A model generated the notes under the pieces. The model worked only from the letters and a program-made list of their open reading frames with translations, did no database searches and was not told the DNA's origin. Made by a program: the position numbers and the translations under genes. Of a DNA stretch of 64,000 nucleotides, positions 8,613 to 16,687 are shown in pieces; the stretch's first letter is position 1, and each line of letters begins with the position of its first letter. Where the stretch lies: positions 1 through 64,000 of the forward strand of contig NZ_JBBBNV010000002.1 of assembly GCF_037137075.1 (NCBI RefSeq), read 5' to 3'. Source of the stretch: JBBBNV01 sp037137075 (GTDB lineage: Bacteria > Bacillota > Bacilli > Paenibacillales > NBRC-103111).

Positions 8613-9851
8613 CTAAGGATTCCTCCTCTCAGGGGGTGTGTACAAGGTGTTGGTCTTCAGTAGCATGAATACCAACCGTACCAATTTTCGTGCAGAAAGG
8701 ACGAGTGCTCGTTTGTGCTTGTGCTTCGGTACTTCGTCGTACTTCTTTTTGTAGAATGCGCCATACTCGGCATCATGCTTGCGGATCGAATCGGCGGCTT
8801 GTACCAAGTAATAACGCAAGTATTTATTGCCAGTGGGCATGCGATACGTTTCGTCTGCTTCAAACTCGCCCGACTGATGCTGGCTCCATACGAGACCTGC
8901 GTACTTTGCTAAAGCATGGTGATCGGCGAAACGGTCAATACCGCCAATCTCAGCGAGAATACCCGCAGCAAAGACAGGGCCAACGCCTTTGACCGACATA
9001 AGCGTCTGGGGAATGCCCTTCATAATTTTGGCGATCTCCTTATCGAGCTTCTTCACCTCGGATTCGAGATGTTGAATAACGCTCAGGGTCGTGGCCATGG
9101 AGATGTTTACTGGATCGGCCATAGCCTTGTCCAGACGGTACGAGGAGCGCGCAATTTTCTTCAGGTAGGCGGCGATCTCCTCCGGATTGTCGAAGCGTTT
9201 CTTGCCCTTGTCTTGAAGGAAGGCAATCAGATCGTCCATCGACATATTCACCACTTGTTCAGGCTCAAGCTCTTGAATGACAGCTAGCGAGGTGTTGCCG
9301 AACGTATCTGAAAAAGGGTTGTCTTGCCGCATACCGCTGAACTTCAAAAAGACCTGATTCAAAAAATAGGTCTTGTCTCGTTTGATGTTGTTAATCAAAT
9401 AAAATCGCGTGCGGGTCAGGCGCTGCAAGGCTTCATATTGGATGATGTCTTTCATCTCATGAGGCAGTCGTCCAAATCGCAGATGGTCTGCAATCACCCA
9501 GGCATCGATGCGGTCATTCTTAGGAAGAGCTTCATACCCCTTCTTGAATTTAGCCACTTTTCGTGCATTTAAGACGTAAATCTGGGATTGAATGTTAGGT
9601 TCATATCCCTGTAGCTCGGCTTTCAGGTAGTGAGCGAGATGCCAGCCAAGATTAGCAGTGGCCTCCATCCCGATGCGAAGCTCCTGCGCTCCCGCTTTGG
9701 ATGCCGTGTCCAACATCTTATGAATGAGGGAATCAGCCCCGGCTCGATCATTGGGCACAGCAAAGGAAGCGAGTGAGGTACCGGTCCCATCCATGAATTG
9801 TACATGGTGTGACTTTAAGCTAACGTCTATTCCAATCAGCATTGGTGACAT
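8613..9851 (-). CDS. IS110-family transposase (DEDD recombinase)
   Basis: A 412-residue transposase. The N-terminal RuvC-like DEDD domain shows IGIDVSLKSHH, RIGMEATANLGWH and KNDRIDAWVIADHLR, which supply the four acidic residues. The C-terminal Transposase_20 domain shows LMSVKGVGPVFAAGILAEIG, a DNA-binding helix-hairpin-helix-like segment, followed by KYAGLVWSQHQSGEF with the serine expected of the IS110 family. The ATG at 9851 sits behind GGAGGTGATTCT and is preferred over the longer in-frame start at 9884. It reads against the conjugation operon. The frame is intact, so the element may be active. Confidence 0.93.
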   Translation of the reverse strand: MSPMLIGIDVSLKSHHVQFMDGTGTSLASFAVPNDRAGADSLIHKMLDTASKAGAQELRIGMEATANLGWHLAHYLKAELQGYEPNIQSQIYVLNARKVAKFKKGYEALPKNDRIDAWVIADHLRFGRLPHEMKDIIQYEALQRLTRTRFYLINNIKRDKTYFLNQVFLKFSGMRQDNPFSDTFGNTSLAVIQELEPEQVVNMSMDDLIAFLQDKGKKRFDNPEEIAAYLKKIARSSYRLDKAMADPVNISMATTLSVIQHLESEVKKLDKEIAKIMKGIPQTLMSVKGVGPVFAAGILAEIGGIDRFADHHALAKYAGLVWSQHQSGEFEADETYRMPTGNKYLRYYLVQAADSIRKHDAEYGAFYKKKYDEVPKHKHKRALVLSARKLVRLVFMLLKTNTLYTPPERRNP

Positions 9852-9879
9852 AGAATCACCTCCTATGTTTAGAGAATCA

Positions 9880-10160
9880 AGCAAAACTCAGACCTGAGTG
9901 CCCGTGGAAACCACCGACTTCAGCCTCGTCATTAGCACTCATCCACAAGCGTCCGACAATTGATGGGTGCTACGCCCCGGACGATTGAGAGGCGCAACCA
10001 GCGGTTAGAACATGAGTGATGGATCACGGGTAGCAGGCTTTAACAGCAGTACCTACAGCGCTTTTTCAGAAGCGCACTTCGGAAGCGTACGCTTTCGGTC
10101 CGCAAGGAGGAAAAGAAATCTCCTGAGAGGTGCTTGTTGATCCCATTGTTCCACAGGCAG
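9880..10160 (-). ncRNA. Candidate bridge RNA region of the IS110 element
   Basis: The stretch upstream of the transposase has no convincing gene and is full of short inverted repeats, for example GTGCT...GGGTGCTACGCCCCGG around 9930-9985 and GAAGCG/CGCTTTC pairs around 10075-10100. IS110-group elements carry a structured RNA upstream of the transposase that pairs with target and donor DNA. Location and structure richness are what I see; the RNA itself is inferred and its ends are guesses. Confidence 0.35.
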
Positions 10161-10298
10161 GTCTGAGAAGTCTATAGCCGGTTATTGGCGATGGGGACAT
10201 GGCCCATCTCACGGCTAAAGCTATGGAGTTGTCTAAAGAGCGCATGGCAAAGAAGTGCAGCTTAGAAAAGCGGACTGCAAGGACAAGAATGATATTCG

Positions 10299-10372
10299 GC
10301 TCCAGCTTCCTCATTCGAGGTAAAGCGGTGAAACAGGTGAACCGGGTGAAGCAGGAATGAGGAAGCTGGAGC
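10299..10372. repeat. 18-bp perfect inverted repeat enclosing three 9-bp tandem repeats
   Basis: GCTCCAGCTTCCTCATTC (10299-10316) is the exact reverse complement of 10355-10372. The 38-base loop contains GGTGAAACA, GGTGAACCG and GGTGAAGCA in tandem (10327-10353). It lies between the IS110 element and virB4. It could mark the element boundary, an older insertion or a regulatory structure; it has no T-run and is not a normal terminator. Bases 10373-10552 hold no other feature I can support apart from the virB4 ribosome binding site. Confidence 0.6.
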
Positions 10373-10552
10373 TTCTTTCAAACCACGGGCCCCGACTTCC
10401 GTTCCTCGCCTTTCGGCTGCGGTACGGGTTCGGCTACGCCCTCCAGAATGGGCCCCAAACTGGAAATTCTAATCACTCTGTTTCAACCGTCCGGATCAGC
10501 TGGAAAAAGAGCAAAAAGATCTTACAAGTACGATTATACGAGGAGGAACCTG

Positions 10553-12400
10553 ATGCTGGCCGCAACCAAACGCCTCCTGAAAGCTTGGAGGAAAGAGAAG
10601 ACGCACACGTTGGTGAACCCGATACTGGATGGGAAAGATGTGACCAGCGGACATTATGTCCGGGTTATTGCGATAGCCGAATACCCGCCGACCATTTTAG
10701 CAGGCTATTTGGACCAGCTGGACAAAAAGCTGCGTACCCACGGGGCGATACTCAAAAAGACGGTCCGCTATGCACCGGCTAACCTGGTCTGGAACCAGTC
10801 CATGATCAACAAGCTGAAGCGGCTTGAGCAAAATATGAAGCAGGCAACCACCTATGAACCAGGGCGGCGGGAGGAACAGGATGCCTACCATACGATCCTT
10901 GCCCTGCGGGATTCGCAAACCAATGATAACCGGATCCTGATCGATGTATGGACCTATTTGACGATTGCTGCGCCAAAGAAACACCAGCTCGATGCGGCCA
11001 CCGAGGAAATGAAAACCTGGTTTGGCCATTTAGGCGGGGAGCTTGACACACTCAAACGGGAGCAAGTCGAAGCGATGCGGCAGACAAGTCCGCTGCACGA
11101 TCCGGACACGGACCGGAGTGAATTTTTTACGAAAACGCATTATGGGCGTGCAGCGATGGACACTGCTGCTGCCCGGACCTATCCGATGACCCGCGGATCG
11201 TTCTCCGACCATAAAGGGTTATATGCAGGCCGCCGAACGGAAGATGGCGGTTTTTGTTTTATCAATTTGTGTGACCCGAACGACAGCCGCGCCCAAAATG
11301 TCACGGTGTTTGGGAAAACCGGCGAGGGGAAAAGCTTTTTCCTCAAGGCGCTGGTCGTGTCCCTTATCGAAGAAGGTGTCCATGTATTTGTGTTTGACCT
11401 GACCGGCGAATGGCGAGCCGTGTGCGAGGAAGTAGGCGGGGTCTACGTGGATCATTCCTCAGACAATGGCCGCTATTTCGAACCGATGAGCATCATGCCT
11501 GCACTTCCAGAGATGGACGAGGACTGCATCCGGTACAATCGTGGCCGGTACTTTCTGGCGATCCAGTCTACGATCCGCACCTTTTCCTTGCTAGCCGATG
11601 GGCTGAGCAAAGAGGAATTGTTTGAGGTCGGGGAAGCCATTCGCCGGGTATACGCCAGGGCAGGCATTTATCGTGACCGGCCCGAGACATGGGATCACTT
11701 TGAGGGACCCAAGCCGACCATTCATGCTGTTTTTGAGGAAATCCGGCAGGAGAAAGAACAGGACAATCCGGATGCAAAAAGCGTATTTGGAAAGGTGAAG
11801 CTTTATTTCATCGGCGTCTACGATGGCATGTTCCGCATCGAGGAGCCACCGGCTTATCACCGCGTGCCGCTGGTCGTTTACAAAGTGGGCGAAGGAACCA
11901 GCGATGACAATAAAAAAGATGAGAATGCCAAGCAGTCCCAAATTAAAATGTCCATGGCTTTCGATATGGTAAACAGCAACATCCAGATGCTGAAATACGA
12001 AGGGGCGAGCTTCTCGGCGGTCCTGGTGGATGAGGGGCAGCGGCAGGCGAAAAATCCGGAAATGCTGAGTGCCATCTTTGCCTGGTACACCACGATTAGG
12101 CAATGGAATGGGATGATGATCCTGGGTGCCAATACGCCGGACATTATGCTGGAGAATGCCGCAGGCCGGGGCTGCTGGGAGAACACCAGTGTCCGGGTGT
12201 ACTTTTTCATGGAACATAGCGCCGTGCGCTCCCTGGGCAAAGAGGCGGACATACCAATTGAGATTCAGCAGCGCATTGCAAAAAACAAGGCTTCCCGCCG
12301 GTATGTGCTGGAGTACCATGGCAGCTACGATGAGCTCATCATGGATGTGCCGGACGAAGAAGCTGCGTTATACAGAACGCGCGGTCTGAAGGTGGTCTAG
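10553..12400 (+). CDS. VirB4/ConE-like conjugation ATPase
   Basis: A 615-residue ATPase that would power the type IV secretion channel. Walker A is VFGKTGEGKS (about residues 251-260) and Walker B is AVLVDEGQ (about 487-494); the region between and after has the layout of the VirB4/TraE ATPase domain. The N-terminal 200 residues match the VirB4 N-terminal domain in character. I place the start at ATG 10553, six bases behind GAGGAGG, although the frame is open from 10448. The next gene begins four bases after its stop. Because the IS110 element lies upstream, this gene may now depend on read-out from the insertion. Confidence 0.88.
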   Translation: MLAATKRLLKAWRKEKTHTLVNPILDGKDVTSGHYVRVIAIAEYPPTILAGYLDQLDKKLRTHGAILKKTVRYAPANLVWNQSMINKLKRLEQNMKQATTYEPGRREEQDAYHTILALRDSQTNDNRILIDVWTYLTIAAPKKHQLDAATEEMKTWFGHLGGELDTLKREQVEAMRQTSPLHDPDTDRSEFFTKTHYGRAAMDTAAARTYPMTRGSFSDHKGLYAGRRTEDGGFCFINLCDPNDSRAQNVTVFGKTGEGKSFFLKALVVSLIEEGVHVFVFDLTGEWRAVCEEVGGVYVDHSSDNGRYFEPMSIMPALPEMDEDCIRYNRGRYFLAIQSTIRTFSLLADGLSKEELFEVGEAIRRVYARAGIYRDRPETWDHFEGPKPTIHAVFEEIRQEKEQDNPDAKSVFGKVKLYFIGVYDGMFRIEEPPAYHRVPLVVYKVGEGTSDDNKKDENAKQSQIKMSMAFDMVNSNIQMLKYEGASFSAVLVDEGQRQAKNPEMLSAIFAWYTTIRQWNGMMILGANTPDIMLENAAGRGCWENTSVRVYFFMEHSAVRSLGKEADIPIEIQQRIAKNKASRRYVLEYHGSYDELIMDVPDEEAALYRTRGLKVV

Positions 12401-12403
12401 GCG

Positions 12404-13576
12404 ATGAGTGAGACCATGGTTTCCAAAGCAGGCACGATGGCCAAAGAAATGGTGAAGTCGGAGGTGAAGTCATATCTCTGGCGAAAAGCGGGTGCATACC
12501 TTGCCGCCAATCCGATGGTGATTGGTATCATCGTGCTTGTTATCGCGCTGATGATTTTTATGGTTGTGGCCTTTGTCGCGCTCTGGATTCCGTATCTGGC
12601 GATGACATCACCCGATACGTTTAAGGAATGGGAAGCTGCCTCATCTGCCGGTTATGTGCCGTCTTACAGTTTACCCGTCAAGGTGGATAGTGACGGGCAA
12701 GAGTATGTGTGGCCCGTACCGCAAATCCGAACCTTATCCTCCCGTTTTGGTGACCGGGAAGGGCGAGGAGGAGCCTCGCATAAGGGGATGGATATCGCCG
12801 CAGGGAAAGAAAATACCGAAATGCAGCCGGTGTATGCCATGGCAGCGGGCAAGGTGCAGTACGCCGGACCTGCCAGCGGGTATGGGCAAATGATAAGCAT
12901 CGATCATAGCAGCGAGCTCCGGTCCATCTATGGTCATTTGGAGTCCGCCATGTTTGTCCGGACCGGACAGTCCGTGGAGAAGGGACAGCTCATTGCCCGG
13001 ATCGGTCGCGGCATTGTGGGAACCTCGACCGGACCGCATTTGCACTTCCAGGTGGAGCTTGCTGGACAAGCGGTGGATCCGCTAGGGTATGTACAGCCAC
13101 CGGCGATTATCATGCCAGCGAACTTGTCTTATCGGGCCATGTCCATTCCTGCCATGCAGGCTTGGCTGGACAAACGCAAGTCGGCCTTGGCCGATCCGCT
13201 GCTGCTGCAAGCCATTGACCGGGCCGGGCAAGCACAAAACGTGGATCCGCACTTGCTGATTGCAATTACCGGACAGGAGCAGTCCTTTGTTCCGCGGAAT
13301 AACAATCACGCCGCACTCATCGTAAAGAATCCGTGGAACGTGTTCGGCTGCTGGTGTGAAGGCCGGGGAGCAACGTTAACCACAGAAGAATCCGCACTCA
13401 TTGCGGCTAAAACCATCGTAAAACTGAGTCAAAATCGGCCTGCAGATGTGGATCCGATATCCTGGCTCAATGATCCAAGCAATCCCAATGGTATTTATGC
13501 AGAACACCGGGGATGGTGGCTAGGCGTGTCCAAGTTTTATGCTGCCATTTTGACGGATTTGGGCTTGAAATCGTAG
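12404..13576 (+). CDS. Bifunctional cell-wall hydrolase (M23 peptidase plus lysozyme-like)
   Basis: A 390-residue membrane-anchored hydrolase, the counterpart of VirB1/CwlT, expected to open the peptidoglycan for the transfer channel. One membrane helix lies at about 37-67. The LytM/M23 endopeptidase domain follows, with HKGMDIA (H126, D130) and HLHF (about 212-215) as zinc ligands. Residues about 240-390 look like a lysozyme/glucosaminidase-type domain, with LLIAITGQEQSF carrying a possible catalytic glutamate and NPWNVFG. CwlT of ICEBs1 has a muramidase first and an NlpC/P60 peptidase second; here the order and the peptidase class differ. The ATG at 12404 is almost adjacent to the virB4 stop. 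Confidence 0.85.
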   Translation: MSETMVSKAGTMAKEMVKSEVKSYLWRKAGAYLAANPMVIGIIVLVIALMIFMVVAFVALWIPYLAMTSPDTFKEWEAASSAGYVPSYSLPVKVDSDGQEYVWPVPQIRTLSSRFGDREGRGGASHKGMDIAAGKENTEMQPVYAMAAGKVQYAGPASGYGQMISIDHSSELRSIYGHLESAMFVRTGQSVEKGQLIARIGRGIVGTSTGPHLHFQVELAGQAVDPLGYVQPPAIIMPANLSYRAMSIPAMQAWLDKRKSALADPLLLQAIDRAGQAQNVDPHLLIAITGQEQSFVPRNNNHAALIVKNPWNVFGCWCEGRGATLTTEESALIAAKTIVKLSQNRPADVDPISWLNDPSNPNGIYAEHRGWWLGVSKFYAAILTDLGLKS

Positions 13577-13592
13577 AAAAGGAGGGTTCGCG

Positions 13593-13859
13593 TTGTCGGA
13601 GAATATTGTCATCATCGGGCTTGTCGTTTTCTTTATTTGGGTGTGGAAAAGCAAAGATAGTGAAGGAAAAGTGAAAATCCCGCCCTGGGTGTCGAAGCTG
13701 ATTCTTCTGGGTCTTATTGTCATGCTGGTTCGAAATTCCAAAGACGTGCTGCACGTACTGTTCACGGAAGGGGACGCCTGGTGGCCGATCATTAAGGGCC
13801 ATGTACAAAATCTGCTCGGGGGGCTTCGCTCCTTTGTGGCCAAACTGGGGGACGGGTAA
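13593..13859 (+). CDS. Small membrane protein of the conjugation operon
   Basis: An 88-residue protein starting at TTG (13593) behind AAGGAGGG. It has two short hydrophobic segments (about 5-18 and 32-46) separated by a charged loop and an amphipathic C-terminus. Its stop TAA overlaps the ATG of the translocase gene (TAATG), so the two are coupled. I do not recognise the family; a role as accessory subunit of the translocase or channel is inferred from position. Confidence 0.65.
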   Translation: MSENIVIIGLVVFFIWVWKSKDSEGKVKIPPWVSKLILLGLIVMLVRNSKDVLHVLFTEGDAWWPIIKGHVQNLLGGLRSFVAKLGDG

Positions 13860-15997
13860 TGGAGGAGAAGCAAGCGGCTAAAAAGCAAGAGGCGGACAAG
13901 GGACTGGCCAATCTCGGGTATATGTTGCTGGCTACCGGCGCAGTGATGCAGTGGGGGTTTGACAACCCTGCTTTCGAGGATCCGGGCCGGATCGTCATGA
14001 AGGCAGGCGGGGTCCTATTCGTATTGTTTGTCCTGTGGCCCTATGTCCGCAAAAACCGGGCGAGTTTGCTGGACAAGGTCCGGCAATTATTGCGTAGGGG
14101 AACAAAGGGAATTCAACCTGCAACCCTGCTTCACGTCCGGACAGACCCGGCGCCGGTGTCCGGGTCCGGTGTAGTTGGGAATAAAAGCGGCGTTTCTATC
14201 CTGTTTGACGGACACAAAGAGCCTTTTTCTTTTCTGCCTGTCAATCCAAATCCGATCCCGTCCGGGACCATCACTGCCGAAATCGCTGCCCATTTAATCT
14301 CGGATACGCTGCAGCTTAATTCATTTTCAGTAGACGAACCGATTCAAATCTTAAACATTCAGTCGGGTCCCACGCTTCAGACGGTGGCTTTTCAATTGCC
14401 GCCTAAAATTCAGTTAAGTATGCTGACTAAAAAACGGGATGACATTGCCAATCATGCGGGGTTCCAGACCGGGTTTGACATCATGAGTAGTCCGTACAAA
14501 AGCTCAGCGGCATTCGCCATTCCACATAAAAAACGGGCATTTGTATACCTGCGCGAATGCCTGGCGGATCCAGAGGTCCAAGCTTTTATAGCCAAGGCTC
14601 AGCTGCCCATCGTAATTGGAAAGGATATGCTTGGCAAGACGGTTACGGCAGATTTAACGAAAATGCCGCATTTATTAATGGGAGGAGCAACGGGTTCAGG
14701 TAAATCGGTCTCACTAAACGTGATTTTAGCTAGCTTGCTTTTGACAAGATCCCCCGAGGAACTGAAGCTTCTTCTTCTTGATCCAAAGCTGGTAGAATTG
14801 TCCGCCTTCGAAGAGTATCCACATCTGCTCGCTCCCCCAGTCACGGATATGCGCCGGGCGGCACTAGCCATGCAGAAAGTCGTTGTAGAGATGGACCGGC
14901 GATATGAGCTGCTCAATGAGCATAAAGTCCGGAATATTATTCAGTACAATATGAAAAATCCAGACGCCAAGATGCCCTACATTGTTGTGGTCGTGGATGA
15001 GTATGCAGAATTAATGATGGTCGTTGCCAGTGAAGTGGAGGATGCAGTGCAGCGTATTGCCCAAAAAGCGCGGGCTGCAGGGATTCATATGATTTTAGCT
15101 ACACAGCGACCCAGTGCGGATGTGGTAACTGGCGTCATCAAGGCTAATTTGCCAAGCCGAATCTCCTATAAGCTGCAAAATTATCATGATTACAAAACGA
15201 TCTTGGATGCTTCAGCCCCGCCTTTAATGGGCCATGGGGATGGCATGATGATTATGAATGGAGAGCAGCCTGTACGCATTCAATCTGCGTGCATTTCGGC
15301 TAAAGAGGGAGAAGATATTCAGTTTTTGGATCAACTAAAGGCTTATTGGAATAGCTTGACTAAAGAGCAAAGTGGATCCTCAAAAGAAAACTGGGGAATG
15401 GAGAATGAGGAGGACAACCCTTATTCTGAAGAACAAGACCCATATACCGTTCCGCCATGGGAGGAGGGTGACTCGGAAGATAGTGGAATAAACGATGCCA
15501 GTCTGCAGGTGGCGGTTGGCCATACGAAGCAGGCCCGTTCTTCATATCCTGGTGTGGCCGAGGCTGTAGACCGAGAGGAGCTTTACCGGCAGGCAACACA
15601 GCTGCTCCATGAACGAGGGAATATTTCAGCAGATATTCTTAAAGCCGTTCTCGGTATTCCCTACGTTCCGGCCAGCAGCATCATGAGCCGAATGGACGAG
15701 GAGGGACTACTTGGTCCGCTGGATCCGGATACACGGACACGGCCTAAAGTAGAGGAATCCGAGCAATTAACGGACGAAGTGCTATTAAAGCGCATGAAGC
15801 TGTACATTTGCCAAACGCGATCTACGCGAACCGACGAGCTGCGTAGTGAGCTAGGGGTGCGTAAAGAGCGAATCATCGGCTTGCTGCAGCAGCTTATTGA
15901 AGAAGGATTCTTGGCTGCTCCCATAAACCGGAGAGCCGGTTATGAAATCGAGTGGAATGAGGAACAAATCCAGGAGTATCTATCCGGAATGGATTAG
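13859..15997 (+). CDS. FtsK/SpoIIIE-type DNA translocase
   Basis: A 712-residue protein with two predicted membrane helices near residues 18-60, a central FtsK motor domain and a C-terminal winged-helix region. Walker A is MGGATGSGKS (about 274-283), Walker B is YIVVVVDEYAEL (about 373-384), and the conserved AGIHMILATQRPS follows. The C-terminal 180 residues contain an acidic linker and a helix-turn-helix-like tail resembling the FtsK gamma domain, with a second similar stretch after it. In conjugative elements such a protein acts as the coupling protein that feeds DNA to the channel; here it is longer and more SpoIIIE-like than TcpA. The stop codon overlaps the first copy of the repeat cluster that follows. 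Confidence 0.85.
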   Translation: MEEKQAAKKQEADKGLANLGYMLLATGAVMQWGFDNPAFEDPGRIVMKAGGVLFVLFVLWPYVRKNRASLLDKVRQLLRRGTKGIQPATLLHVRTDPAPVSGSGVVGNKSGVSILFDGHKEPFSFLPVNPNPIPSGTITAEIAAHLISDTLQLNSFSVDEPIQILNIQSGPTLQTVAFQLPPKIQLSMLTKKRDDIANHAGFQTGFDIMSSPYKSSAAFAIPHKKRAFVYLRECLADPEVQAFIAKAQLPIVIGKDMLGKTVTADLTKMPHLLMGGATGSGKSVSLNVILASLLLTRSPEELKLLLLDPKLVELSAFEEYPHLLAPPVTDMRRAALAMQKVVVEMDRRYELLNEHKVRNIIQYNMKNPDAKMPYIVVVVDEYAELMMVVASEVEDAVQRIAQKARAAGIHMILATQRPSADVVTGVIKANLPSRISYKLQNYHDYKTILDASAPPLMGHGDGMMIMNGEQPVRIQSACISAKEGEDIQFLDQLKAYWNSLTKEQSGSSKENWGMENEEDNPYSEEQDPYTVPPWEEGDSEDSGINDASLQVAVGHTKQARSSYPGVAEAVDREELYRQATQLLHERGNISADILKAVLGIPYVPASSIMSRMDEEGLLGPLDPDTRTRPKVEESEQLTDEVLLKRMKLYICQTRSTRTDELRSELGVRKERIIGLLQQLIEEGFLAAPINRRAGYEIEWNEEQIQEYLSGMD

Positions 15998-16128
15998 TTC
16001 CCAGCTTTAGTTCCCGAGATTAGTTCCCGAAAAATAAGGGGTTCATTATCGCCCAGAACCCGCATAAAATAAGGCCTTTTAAACGGGCCGAATCGGGAAC
16101 TAATAACGGGAACTAATTCGGGAACTAA
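15994..16128. repeat. Six iteron-like repeats in two opposed triplets
   Basis: TTAGTTCCC(GA) occurs three times forward at 15994, 16007 and 16020 (13-bp steps) and its reverse complement TCGGGAACTAA occurs at 16093, at 16106 (with ACGGG) and at 16118. The two triplets face each other across about 62 bp that contain a GGGTTC/GAACCC inverted repeat and A+T-rich stretches. The cluster lies between the translocase and the MerR/RacA-like gene, with the last copy 17 bp before that gene. It fits an operator array, a plasmid-type origin or a partition site. Confidence 0.8.
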
Positions 16129-16144
16129 AAAAGGGGGGAGTTCA

Positions 16145-16582
16145 ATGAAAACCTTTCAGGCTATGGCTGCACATCTTGAAATCGTGGATCGCACGCTTCG
16201 ACGCTGGTGCTCGCTATTTGAAGAGCAAGGGTACTTCTTTGAGAAAGATGAACAGGGACGAAGAATTTTTACATCTGATGATAGCCGGTTGCTGGTTCGA
16301 TTTAAAAAAGCAGCTCAAACGATGAAGCTGGAAGAAGCCGTATTGTTTGTTCTGCCCAAGAACAGAAAGAAACATAACCCGTCAGATAGCCCGCCACCAA
16401 GTGTTTCTGATAGCAGCCCAAGCAATTCAGAGTTTGGCAGGATGGAGCAAGTGCTCGATGAGCTGCAGGATTTCATCGCCAGTGATTTTTTCAGAGCAAC
16501 TCTTTTTATGGAGCCAGATAAAGCCAGGCAACAGATGCTGGATTTGTTGAAACAGGTTCGTCAGCACGATGAGCAGATTTAA
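16145..16582 (+). CDS. MerR/RacA-like DNA-binding protein (DUF3967-like)
   Basis: A 145-residue protein. Residues 1-70 form a MerR-type helix-turn-helix: HLEIVDRTLRRWC, then a wing with DEQGRRIFTSDD. A serine/proline linker (about 80-98) leads to a short helical C-terminus. Such proteins occur on Bacillus plasmids and mobile elements, where RacA-like members bind DNA. The ATG at 16145 follows AAGGGGGGAG. The gene sits directly downstream of the six iteron-like repeats, which are the obvious candidate binding sites. A diverged copy of its 3' part survives at 19240-19430. Confidence 0.7.
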   Translation: MKTFQAMAAHLEIVDRTLRRWCSLFEEQGYFFEKDEQGRRIFTSDDSRLLVRFKKAAQTMKLEEAVLFVLPKNRKKHNPSDSPPPSVSDSSPSNSEFGRMEQVLDELQDFIASDFFRATLFMEPDKARQQMLDLLKQVRQHDEQI

Positions 16583-16610
16583 ACGAAGGCATTTAAATCT
16601 AACGAAGCCA

Positions 16611-16640
16611 TTTCCCTTGCTGCAGCAAGGCCTTTTTTTT
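16611..16640 (+). terminator. Terminator after MerR/RacA-like gene
   Basis: The perfect palindrome CCTTGCTGCAGCAAGG (16615-16630) is followed by CC and a run of eight T. The same stem recurs at 19435-19452 in the degenerate duplicate. Confidence 0.8.
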
Positions 16641-16687
16641 ACCTCAAAAACAGAACGTATATTCCCACAAACTAGGAGGTTTATAAG

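Larger units (their letters stand above)
8500..10298 (-). mobile_element. IS110-family insertion sequence (ends approximate)
   Basis: One transposase gene is flanked by about 150 bp of non-coding DNA on its 3' side and about 450 bp on its 5' side, interrupting a same-strand conjugation operon between the TcpE-like gene and virB4. IS110 elements have no terminal inverted repeats and make no clear target duplication, so the ends cannot be fixed from one copy. The coordinates are an estimate; the right limit is set at the inverted repeat at 10299. Confidence 0.55.

Noticed and set aside
10066..10314. 82-codon minus-strand frame in the IS110 5' region, beginning MRKLE
   Set aside because: Its start lies in the 18-bp inverted repeat, which gives the same MRKLE on both strands; no ribosome binding site and no known domain. 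Better read as non-coding.
11591..12319. 242-codon minus-strand frame inside virB4
   Set aside because: It lies opposite the ATPase domain with Walker motifs; no independent support.
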